From Phallusia fumigata (Eukaryota > Chordata > Ascidiacea > Phlebobranchia > Ascidiidae): DNA of 37,488 bases. The notes beneath the pieces are model-generated. The model worked only from the letters and a program-made list of their open reading frames with translations. It was not told the DNA's origin and did no database searches. The position numbers and the translations under genes were made by a program. Position 1 is the stretch's first letter, and each line of letters starts with the position of its first letter. The stretch spans positions 1-37,488 of the forward strand of contig QXVZ01028630.1 of NCBI GenBank assembly GCA_008931825.1, written 5' to 3'. This document shows positions 19,745 to 31,500 of the stretch, one piece after another.

Positions 19745-20906
19745 AATTTAGATGGAATTCTATTACAGCATTTGTGCTGCAAACATGACAAGAAATGTGT
19801 ACAGTCACGTTTTGGGAAATTCTTCAGCACAGTAATCCAAGGGAAAAAAGGTTCAACATGATCCTATACTTTTGATGAGTTGTTCAAAGTAAGATAAACA
19901 ATAATGATTATTGTTTTTTACAAATTATTGTCGGTAATGCTGTTTGAAACAAAGCGCATTGCAGCCTTGGCAACATATGCTGAAACAAACAATATAATGA
20001 AGCTTTGCTGTGTTTTGACAAAGCCGGGTGAGGGCATAAAGGGAAAAAAGCTGTTGGAGGGGCTCAATAAAAGTGCATGTTGTTGTCAGTTTCAATTTTA
20101 AAAATGCTTTGTAATGTTTGCCAAAGATGATGTTCTGCCCAACAAGGTTGAAACTGGATATGAATTCTTGTTACATCTTACCCACAAGCATTTCAGCATA
20201 AATCTATTAGGTTTTAGTAAAATGATAAAACTGAAACACAGCTCTGTTTAATTATTGATGTCAACCTTTACGCATTCCATAGAAAATTTTTGTCGTGATT
20301 CTTATTGGTACTATATAAAACTGTGAATTGTGTAAATCTACAGCAGTTCGTTCATAACAAAATTTTATTAGATTGCGTTGTGTGCTATATTCGGAAGTTG
20401 GCCAATTGTAAAGCAGACCATTAAGAGTGTGTACTAATGTTGATGTTGTTGAAGGTATTACGATCGGGCATTGTCGTTTATGGTTTGACACATTGGGTTT
20501 GCTAATTGAAGTTTATCCTCCTTGCAATGTGGCTCTCCCTAAAAAATGACCGGATTTGATTTCAACGAATTGAATGTTGACGATGAAACACCAGCATTGT
20601 TGGTTTACTATCGGTGATGGGGTTTACAAAACCAGTTCCAACGTATTAATCACAACCATGACCTTGTACTTTCTTTTAACAATACACAACAATATTTGCA
20701 CAGCCAATCCCCTATTTTATCTAAACGTGCTTACCGCGTGGAAAATACCAAATAAAAATACACACATAAAGGCCATGTTGGACGTAGAATCGGGTGAGTA
20801 CGAGTAAGATCACGTTATATTACGGCGATCAGGTCGGTTTTGTATGCAACCACAAGAAAAAGGTAGCTGCGCCTTTTTCATCGCACGACACCACCACAAT
20901 CGGGCG

Positions 20907-20914
20907 TTTAAATA
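20907..20914 (+). promoter_or_regulatory. TATA-like box before gene C exon 1 (first copy)
   Basis: TTTAAATA 38 nt before the ATG; the identical second copy is at 22454-22461. The spacing would give a very short 5' UTR starting near the conserved AACAGC leader. Confidence 0.4.
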
Positions 20915-20951
20915 GTCGCGGCTAGTTTGCAGAACAGCAGAACGTTGCAAA

Positions 20952-21015
20952 ATGTCGAGATTCGTAAACCTGGTTTTTGTGCTTGCGTTAGTTGAGCTGG
21001 GACTTTGCGAAATAG
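20952..21015 (+). CDS. Gene C exon 1, upstream copy: signal peptide
   Basis: Encodes MSRFVNLVFVLALVELGLC then E-I and one base; donor GTGAG. Identical to 22499-22562. No lectin exon lies between the two copies. It is probably the allelic twin of the real first exon rather than a separate gene; an alternative promoter is possible. Confidence 0.6.
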
Positions 21016-21114
21016 GTGAGAATTTTTTAGAAGTACCGTATGTCTGTTTTTTAAAAATCGAAAACAATAAATGTAGAGTCCTGTTGATAATTGTGTCAAG
21101 CTAACAAAAAAGCC

Positions 21115-21237
21115 TAATTAAAAACATACCTGCCAGAGAATTTGTATGTAGCAAATGCATTTTATTGCAAACGTTCTAATAGTTGCTGTTGTCTTTATCA
21201 CCTTGTACAAGTTCTCTGGCAGTAACGTTTTTAATTA
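21115..21237. mobile_element. Foldback element with CTGCCAGAG termini
   Basis: TAATTAAAAAC-x4-CTGCCAGAGAA at the left is mirrored by TTCTCTGGCAG-x4-GTTTTTAATTA at the right. The second (allelic) copy is at about 22661-22784. Relatives: 34806-34886, 35124-35204 and a partial copy at 36545-36640. Confidence 0.7.
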
Positions 21238-22498
21238 AGCTGCTCTTCAAGTCCTTATCTTGTGTTTCTCGGTACAAAAAGAATGTNAATTTAGATGGAA
21301 TTCCATTACAGCATAGGTGCTGCAAACATGACAAGAAATGTGTACGGTCACGTTTTGAGAAATTCTTCAGCACAGTAATCCAAGGGAAAAAAGGTTCAAC
21401 ATGATCCTATGCTTTTGAAGAGTTGTTCAAAGTAAGATAAACGATAGTGATTATTGTTTTTTACAAATTATTGTCGGTAATACTGTTTGAAACAAAGCGC
21501 ATTGCAGCCTTGGCAACATATGCTGAAACAAACAATATAATGAAGCTTTGCTGTGTTTTGACAAATCCAGGTGAGGGCATAAAGGGAAAAAAGCTGTTGG
21601 AGGGGCTCAATAAAAGTGCATGTTGTTGTCAGTTTCAATTTTAAAAATGCTTTGTAATGTTTGCCAAAGATGATGTTCTGCCCAACAAGGTTGAAACTGG
21701 ATATGAATTCTTGTTACATCTTACCCACAAGCATTTCAGCATAAATCTATTAGGTTTTAGTAAAATAATAAAACTGAAACACAGCTCTGTTTAATTATTT
21801 ATGTCAACCTTTACGCATTTATTCATAGACAAATTTTTGCCATGATTCTTATTGGTACTATATAAAACTGTGAATTGTGCAAATCTACAGCAGTTCGTTT
21901 ATAACAAAATTTTATTAGATTGCGTTGTGTGCTATATTCAGAAGTTGGCCAATTGTAAGACAGACCATTAAGAGTGTGTACTAATGTTGATGTTGTTGAA
22001 GGTATTACGATCGGGCATTGTCGTTTATGGTTTGACACATTGGGTTTGCTAATTGAAGTTTATCCTCCTTGCAATGTGGCTCTCCCTAAAAAATGACCGG
22101 ATTTGATTTCAACGAATTGAATGTTGACGATGAAACACCAGCATTGTTGGTTTACTATCGGTGATGGGGTTTACAAAACCAGTTCCAACGTATTAATCAC
22201 AACCATGACCTTGTACTTTCTTTTAACAATACACAACAATATTTGCACAGCCAATCCCCTATTTTATCTAAACGTGCTTACCGCGTGGAAAATACCAAAT
22301 AAAAATACACACATAAAGGCCATGTTGGACGTAGAATCGGGTGAGTACGAGTAAGATCACGTTATATTACGGCGATCAGGTCGGTTTTGTATGCAACCAC
22401 AAGAAAAAGGTAGCTGCGCCTTTTTCATCGCACGACACCACCACAATCGGGCGTTTAAATAGTCGCGGCTAGTTTGCAGAACAGCAGAACGTTGCAAA

Positions 22499-22562
22499 AT
22501 GTCGAGATTCGTAAACCTGGTTTTTGTGCTTGCGTTAGTTGAGCTGGGACTTTGCGAAATAG
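22499..22562 (+). CDS. Gene C exon 1: signal peptide
   Basis: MSRFVNLVFVLALVELGLC then E-I, phase 1, donor GTGAG. The hydrophobic core and G-L-C before the likely cleavage site fit a secretion signal. It is the copy nearest to the first lectin exon. Confidence 0.82.
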
Positions 22563-25500
22563 GTGAGAATTTTTTAGAAGTACCGTATGTCTGTTTTTTA
22601 AAAATCGAAAACAATAAATGTAGAGTCCTGTTGATAATTGTGTCAAGCTAACAAAAAAGCCTAATTAAAAACATACCTGCCAGAGAATTTGTATGTAGCA
22701 AATGCATTTTATTGCAAACGTTCTAATAGTTGCTGTTGTCTTTATCACCTTGTACAAGTTCTCTGGCAGTAACGTTTTTAATTAAGCTGCTCTTCAAGTC
22801 CTTATCTTGTGTTTCTCGGTACAAAAAGAATGTATGTTTTTAATGCCCAATATTTGATTAAATTTCCAAGTCGTTTTACAGCTAATTAACTAATCGTTCG
22901 TTATCTGTTTAACGTAACTGGTTGCTCTTACTTACAAAATGTAACAACACTTGTAACTTTTGGAACATGCATGTTTTGTCGCACCTCCGTAACAGACTGT
23001 GTTGGTAAAAATTTTACCCGTACACTTTTGGCAAAAAGTAGCAACAAATTTCCGTAACTTTGCTTCGACGTAGTAGCAGGTTCGCTGGATGTAAATTTTT
23101 GTTATGTTTCAGGCGACACATGGGTGAGAGACGAAAAGAACGTCGGATCAAACATAAATGCGCGGCCGAAAATAGTGGACGTTGTGTACGACCGATGCTT
23201 CTCAGGAACCGCCAAAAGAATTGAAACCAATGTTCGTGGCGAACAGAGATATCCTGACACTTTCAACGCCACAATCCTTAACATTTACGAGTGGGGTTTC
23301 CAAGCGCATATTCACAGGACAGACACGACCCGGCGTGATTGGGGGCAAAGAGGTGTTGTTATGTCGTGGAAGGCTTTTTTCGGTATGTTGACAAATTGTT
23401 TACTTTACTGCGTTGCAGCTTTTTTGCTCACTAAGCTGTCCCAGACGAACATATGGTTCTGATAGGGTTGTCTAATAAATTTTATGTGCTTTAAAACGCC
23501 GTTTTATTCTTTTAATAATAACACTCCAAACAGCGCATGGAAAACATTATACATTTCTTAATTAGGGCACATCATTTCAAAATACTATAATTTTGTGGCT
23601 ACCAGTTTTGTAACTTATGTTCAAAGATTTGATTCGTTAAAAGTTTCAATTAAATTGCACACGAAAAAAACTATACCCAACTTTGCCCTTTTTGTCAACA
23701 GAGACCCAAAACTTTCAGAAAAATCCATGTATGCACCGAGCCAGTTGCACCAACGAGGCCAACGGTAGAGTTTGCAATTGCTTTGAGCAATACACGGGGG
23801 AACTTTGCGAAAAGCGTAAGTCAGTGCCTATACTTGCCCGTCGTTAAGGAAACAATGTAACCAAACACTTCCTGCCCTTGCATTGCGTGCAAAGTAATCN
23901 TGTGTTGGTAAAAACTTTACCCGTACACTTTTGGCGAAAAGTAGCAAAAAATTTCCATAACTTTGCTTCGACGTAGTAGCAGGTTCGCTGGATGTAAATT
24001 TTTGTTATGTTTTAGACGACACATGGGTTAGAGATGAAAAGAACGTCGGATCAAACATAAATGCGCGGCCGAAAATAGTGGATGTCGTGTACGACAGATG
24101 CTTCTCCGGAACCGCAAAAAGAATTGAAACCACTGTTCGTGGCGAACAGAGATATCCTGACACTTTCAACGCCACAATCCTTAACATTTACGAGTGGGGT
24201 TTCCAAGCACATATTCACAGGACAGACACGACCCGGCGTGATTGGGGGCAAAGAGGTGTTGTTATGTCGTGGAAAGCTTTTTTCGGTATGTTGACAAATT
24301 GTTTACTTTACTGCGTTGTAGCTTTTTTGCTCACTAAGCTGTCCCAGACAAACATGGTTCTAATAGGGTTGTCCATTATATCTAACATACTATAAAACGC
24401 CGTTATATTCTTTTATTAATAGCACCCCAAACAGCGCATGAAAAACATTATACATTTCTTCATTAGGGCACATCATTTCAAAATACAATAATTTTGTGGC
24501 TACCAGTTTTGTAACTTATGTTCAAAGATTTGATTCGTTAAAAGTTTCAATTAAGTTGCACACGAAAAAAACTATACCCAACTTTGCCCTTTTTGTCAAC
24601 AGAGACCCAGAACTTTCAGAAGAATCCATGTATGCACCGAGCCAGTTGCACCAACGAGGCCAACGGAAGAGTTTGCAATTGCTTTGAGCAATACACGGGG
24701 GAACTTTGCGAAAAGCGTAAGTCAGTGCCTATACTTGCCCGTCGTTAAGGAAACAATGTAACCAAACACTTCCTGCCCTTGCATTGCGTGCAAAGTAATC
24801 GCGATTGCACGGGCGTTTCTCAACATTGCCCACTTACAATGAGTTATTGAAAATGTTTCGCCATTCGATGTAACGAAAGGTCGTGTTTCAAAACTTACGA
24901 AATGTCTAGCAAACGCCGCACGATTATAATTCCGATATCGTTTCGTAGTCACGACTTGACCGGCTGTGTGCCGCTGGTGACATTATCCACACACGTATCG
25001 AAAGCGAAAACACTAAGCGAGACATGCGTGTACGACCGGCGTTTGATGGTGTTACGCAACACTTCTGACTAAACCAGTGCTTTGCAAACTTTTCTATTGA
25101 CGTCACACTTTAAAACTTTCAAAATTCGGTGGCACACCACAACCTGTGTTTTGCGCCAGGAGAGCTTTTCGAATGTGATAATTTCTGCTGTGACGGTATA
25201 TAGCATCATAAATTCACCCTGGGTAGTCTAACTAGAGTTTGGATTAACGAATGGTCGAGCAGCTGCAACGTTTAAATTCGCCAAGGGTAATATTTTTTTG
25301 TTTTTAAAAAAACAGTTTGTTATGATACAGTAACACTGCGGCACACCGGTTGCGAAGCACTGGACTAAACCTTTGCGATAAAATTCTGTTAGCAATTCGC
25401 AAAAACACTCTTCAACTGCTAATTTAGTGGTGTCTAAACCTTTTTTGATGGGGTCAACTTTGATCTGGGCGAAAATTAGCCTTATGGGACGTGAATTGCG

Positions 25501-28500
25501 TTAGTAGCATCTTGCCGGTAAATTTTGTTCCAAGGAAATCTTTTGCGTGAAGTCGCAGGTTGCCTAATCCCCAAAACTTATAGTTCAAACTTTTCGAGCA
25601 ACACAATTTAAAACCACAGTCGGGTCGCACTTTGGGCACCCCTGTGCTAAGGCTTATGTTAGTCGCGACTTTAATGTTTAGAATAAAAAAATAGCTACAA
25701 AATAATGAAGAAAAACCTAGCAAAGTTTATGCTACACAATATGAAAGTAAGGACATAGTTTATGTAGCCATTGTAACAACCACAACAAGATCAATCCTAT
25801 TCTTTGCTAGGTTGTAGGTGTTTGCACACAAAACAACTGCACAAGTTATGAATACATAATCAATTAGCATGATGAAGTGTAAAGTCAATGGCCGTAACGA
25901 TAATGAGGTAGTGTGTTACATAATCTTATGAGTGACGTCAACCCACACCAAATTACTGTTGGCGTTTTAATCTGCACGACAAAATCGTTGACATTTGACC
26001 GCACGGAGAAACTTAGTACGGTGACGTGCTTCAGTTGAATGGGTTTATGGTTTGACCCCAAGCGATAGGACTTAATTTTGACTGTTTTGCATTACTAGTT
26101 TTAAACTTCAAACACAAAAAACCTTGCAGACAATTCTTAATCTCTATTTATGCATGCACCGTTACATGCAGCTAACCTTTTGTTAGAAGTCTTTTTAGGG
26201 CACGGTAGTCGACGCTGCGGTCGGAAATCTTTTAAACGCTGCGTGCCCGTGTACAAATTATGTCAAAATCTTAATGTCCATTGCGTGCCTTGTTTTACAT
26301 TTGCTCTCTGTAGCTCGTTGCTGCAGTTGCGCTGCTCTTAACGTCAAAAATCAAAGAGGTCGCTCAATTTCGTTCCAAGGGTATGTTAAAATATGAACTC
26401 GTAACTCACGAGGTTACCAACTATAATCAAGTGTATTATGTCATATAATTTTAACCTGCATCCTTTACAGCTCTGGTATACTGCTACCCAAACCCATGCA
26501 ATGGAGGGACTTGTACTGAACATGACAACGGTTACGAATGCTCATGTGCAAGTGGCAGAGCCGGCAAAAACTGCACCAATGGTAACTGTAGCCGTTCTTG
26601 ATTCTAACTGTCATAATGGCGCAAGATTTGAAGTTTGTGACGTCCGTAATATCACACCACAAGTCACGAGAAAAAATTCATTCTATAAGGATAAAGTCAC
26701 ATGTAATTACTAGACTATTTCGTTTGCAAACATAATTGCTGGCTTGTCTATAGTCAACATATACATTGTAATGCAAACGATTTAACATTCGCTGCATAAT
26801 GACGTGCTTTGTACACATAGACGTTAAGAAAAAATTTTAGCTTGTCATTATGCACTGACGATGACAACAGGGATTGCCGAAACGTTTGCATTACAATGTA
26901 TTCACTGCGAACAAGCTCTCTGGCTGTTACTGAGCTTCTCTTTCAGTTCTTGTGTTGTGTTACATTACAATATATATATTTCACCTGATTATTGGGCATC
27001 ATCAGAATCTTATTCAAATGTAATATTTTTTGTGTTAAAAACATTTTCTGTCGCCATTTAGGTGCCGAAGAGGGTGAAACAAGCATATTATTTGATGACT
27101 CATCAATCACTAGCATGACGTTCACGGTACTTTACTCAACGTGCAAGGGTGAAGACGCCATCGAAGTTATTCCATCTCTGCGGAACAATGTGTCGGCCAC
27201 AGTCGGGGTCAAGTTAGTTAAAATCTATCGCTGGGGATTTTTGGCCAAAGTTTGGCGGCAGAATGATGAAGCGAACCCTTCTTACGAATCCATCGATATT
27301 AGTTGGAAAGCTGTGTTTGGTAAGTAGATGTTCCGTAGAGCAAGGTTACGGTGCTTGTTCGCTTAATTTATTTTGACTGAATGCGGTTATGCTCGCAATG
27401 AGTCTATCGTATAGCTACTGTTTCATTACAGTTCGGTTCGATCATTTTTTTCGATTTTTGATGTTGCTGACTTCTGGTTGGGTCAACTCATGCAGGGTCT
27501 TAGTGGGTTGGCACAACGCGGGTGTATAGTTCGGGTATGACTTGCAATGCTTAGTGTTTGAATTTATGTATGCTTCAATGCATCATTTGCATTAGTAGTG
27601 GAAAGAGAGTAAAAATAAATCGTAAATTAGGGACTCAAAGGTAAAATGCAAAAACATAGATGGATCATTTATATTTGTTCTAAAAAGACTTTAAAAAAAA
27701 TAACAAATACGAAATGTTGGGGTTTTTGATTAAAAAAATACGAAATTTTTGGTTTATGTCTGTCCATTTTCCAATGGGTCGTTGATTTGATTTCAATCGA
27801 TCTTTTATTTTATTTTTTAAACACTAACAAACGCACGAAGAAGGCATGACCTATAAACCAAAAAGGTTAGTGCACATATGTCTAAAATGTAGCTAAAAAA
27901 ACTTTTCCGTCTGCACCAGTATTAATGCGATTGACTTGTAACAGATTCAGTTGATCCCACGTCAAACCCTTGCCAGAACAGCGGAAGTTGTAGAAATGTT
28001 GAACATGGAACGGAGTGCGACTGTCCGAGTCTAACCACTGGAACACATTGTGAAACTCGTAAGTAATGATAATAACCATAAGAAGTAATTCACAAACGCA
28101 AAACAATTTTATACAAAAGCAAAAAGCCAATCTGATTCTGTGAGCTGCAGAAAGTGCACACTGTTTCGACCTGTAAGGTCTCATCAGTGCAGCTGGTGAC
28201 AGGACATTGGTCGTTTAGGCTAGTCTGATGAGACCTTACAGGTCGAAACAGTGTGCACTTTCTGCACCTCACAAAATCATTTCGTATGCAAAATCCAGTA
28301 AGCACTAACTCTGTGTTCCAAAATTAAACACACATGCTATGAGAATCAAGGATAGTAGTACGGTACGCATCAAAATCATCAAAAAGTACAGTACGCCATT
28401 CGCAACGAGGAACATGGCACGCTTAACTTAATACGTACAGTATCGTACTGCCATCGTCGATGAGAATATGCATACCAGTGTATTAAAATACAGGACTTTA

Positions 28501-31500
28501 AATTTAGTGCTACATAAGTCAATCTACCCGTTACCTGTACTCAGGCTTGACACACTGCGTCTCTTCTCCGTGTATGAACGGGGGTACTTGCATTCCAACA
28601 TCTTTGTACTACAGATGTGAGTGTCCATTACCATACACCGGTGATCGATGCCACGTTGGTAAGTTGTGCTATTCAAATAACTAGTTAAAAACTGAGGGTG
28701 TTGTCAATGGAAAAATAATATTTGTCCAATTTAGCAAATTCTTGTTGATGAAATGCGGCTGCAATGAAATCATAACAAACAACGGAATAATAAAAAACAA
28801 TTGGTTTTTAGTTTAAGCATGTACTGATGTTTTTCAAACGGTGGTAAAAAGTTTTTGCTTCTAGTAATTTCACCAGCAATCTGCAAATCTAAATATCTTG
28901 TCTTGGTTAATCGTATCGCGTTAAGAAACAATAAACACGGATCTGTTCCTAATTCATGTCAAAAATATACTGGTCCAAATAGTTCCTGAAGGCGACATGG
29001 CGTGTCACCATCATCAGTGATGTAATGATTCGTGCACGAGACGTGCAGGAATTTTCGCACGTAGTTGTGAAAACGTAAAGATATGAAAGTGCAAAAACAA
29101 CTTCAACAAATAAGTGGTTCATAACATTTTGCCGTGTCGGAAAACCCCTTAGAAATCACCAACCAGCTTACGTACCTCATGTATCTGTCATTTTCGGAAA
29201 GTAATTATTGGTCTTATGTTTTAATACCAAACGATTTTTCTTGTTATAGCTATAATGTAGTATCTATATATTTCGCCTATTGATTCAGCATCATCATACC
29301 CCCTAGAATCGGATCACGTACCCCTTAGGGCAGTGTTCGGCAAACTGTGGGCCGCCTAGTACTTTTTGGGCGCCTTNTTTTTAGTGGGCTGCGGAAACCT
29401 TAGTTATGTGGGCCGCGTGGTGTATAGGAGCTGGATCCTGACGCGATGGTGGGGCCAAAACGGAGTCGTACTCTATTGCACCACATGTAAACGGTGATTA
29501 CTTGACATGACAAATAATTGTTATGTAGGGATGCATTGTAATAAAACAAACGATAGTTATTTGACAAAAAAAATGTTATGGAACAAGCAAGGTCTGAAAC
29601 ACATAAATAGCAAAACAANGCGATTGCAAGGCCAAAGCACGGAGTCGTACTCCATTGCATCACATGTAAACGTTGATTACTTGACATGACAAATAATTGT
29701 TTGAGGTATGCATTGTGATGAAACAAACAACAGTTATTTGACAAAACAAAATTAATTGTTATGGAACAATGAATGTCTGGAACTCATGAATAGCAAAGTA
29801 AAGTGTACTCGACATGAATTTAATTGGCCAATTTAAACAAACAAAAATGTTTGATTTATGTTAGAAGACATTTTTAATGCAATTTTATGAAACAAACTTG
29901 TCTGTGTGTGCCTCCAGTTAAGATTAAATAGGAAATTTGGGCCTTCGTAAGAAAAGTTTGCAGACCACTGCCTTAGGGGTACCATGGGGTAGGGGTACCC
30001 ATAATTAAGAACCCTGTAGCTAGTATGCATCGCGGAACCTACTAATTTTAGAAGATTTATCTAAAATGTAGAATAAAGCATATGGCTGTCCAGAGCTATT
30101 GCGCCAGGATATTGTTTATCAGACGTTTTATTTTACAGAACCTGCGATTCGTTCAAACGTGATACTATCTAGCTTTCGCGTTGATGGACCACCCTATGGA
30201 ATGATTGTCGACGCAGCCTACGACCGCTGTTACAGTGGAATTGCACAGACTATCAACGCAACAGTTGCTGGCTCGACAAGATATCCGGATACATTTAACT
30301 ACACCGTCCTTGGTATTTATCCGTGGGGATTCCGGGCTCTGGTACAGAGAACTGATCGACCATATGCTGGATGGGGGCAAAGGACAGTCATGATTCGTTA
30401 CAGAGCAATTTTCGGTAAATATGTTATCTGTAAAACTGTTAGGTGTGAAATGCGAAATCCCACAATAAGTACATTCCAAGGGCTGCAGTGGTATTCCTTT
30501 TTCCCACTGTTGTACTGTTGTACCAATACCGACACTTCCATTATGCTCTTAAAAACTTATTGATATATTGCTGCAATTAGTCACCGTTTTTTTAACCTAG
30601 TCTTTACACTGGTTGCTTTGTCCAACACGCTTTAAACGAGTTGTTGTTGGTATGTACAAAACTGAAAATGTTTATTACTGCAAAATATAAACGATGGGTG
30701 TATTACAAACAGCTTTGTATTATAATATTTCAAATATTCAATACGTCAAAGTAAATTTTCTAACGCGTGACTCAAATTATTTTCTTTCTCTTAGAAACGC
30801 TTGCCTTTCGGGAATCACCTTGTGTTAATGCGGAAAGCTGTACAAACAATGCTGCAGTTGGGCGGAGATGTAACTGCCATGGTGGCTTCACTGGAGAATT
30901 TTGTGACACAGGTTGGCACACGGAATCTTTTGTTGGTTGATATCGATTTAAAATTGCCCACAGGGTCTGGGCAGTTTTACCTTGAGATTTTGGTTTTCAT
31001 TGTTTTCATTCTTTGTGTCCCATACCGATATGCCTCTAGGGTTTGACTGAAACGCCAATTCTGCATTATATTAGTTGTATTTCGGTACAAAACGCAGTAA
31101 ATTATATTAGTTATATGTCCTTACAAAACGCAGTAAATTGCATTAGTTGTATTTCCTTACAAAAAGTAGTAAATTATANGGAATTGCACAGACTATCAAC
31201 GCAACAGTTACTGGCTCGACAAGATATCCGGATACATTTAACTACACCGTCCTTGGCATTTATCCGTGGGGATTCCGGGCTCTGGTGCAGAGAACTGATC
31301 GACCTTATGCTGGATGGGGTCAAAGGACAGTAATGATTCGTTACAGAGCAATTTTCGGTAAATATGTTATTTGTAAAACTGGTAGGTGTGAAATGAGAAA
31401 CCCCCAAAAGGTACATTTCAAGGGCAGTGGTATTCCTTTTTCCCACTGTTGAACTGTTGTACCAATACCGACACTTCCATTATGCCTTTAAAAACTTATT

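Larger units (their letters stand above)
19745..22833. repeat. Direct duplication of the gene C promoter and exon 1 (N at junction)
   Basis: 19745-21286 and 21288-22833 are about 1.54 kb and nearly identical, with only scattered SNPs and small indels. The single N at 21287 is exactly the junction. This looks like two haplotypes laid end to end by the assembler. A true recent tandem duplication of the gene start is the alternative. Confidence 0.85.
22998..24800. repeat. Direct duplication of lectin-EGF of module 1 (N at junction)
   Basis: 22998-23899 and 23901-24800 are about 0.9 kb, with a few percent differences, mainly in the intron. The N at 23900 marks the junction. Both copies have intact exons. 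Confidence 0.85.

Noticed and set aside
20810-21099. Minus-strand open frames repeated at 22357-22646
   Set aside because: Identical in both copies only because the region is duplicated; they are antisense to the promoter and signal-peptide exon.
31043-31333. 96-codon open frame across the N at 31179
   Set aside because: Spans an assembly junction and reads the lectin exon in a wrong frame.
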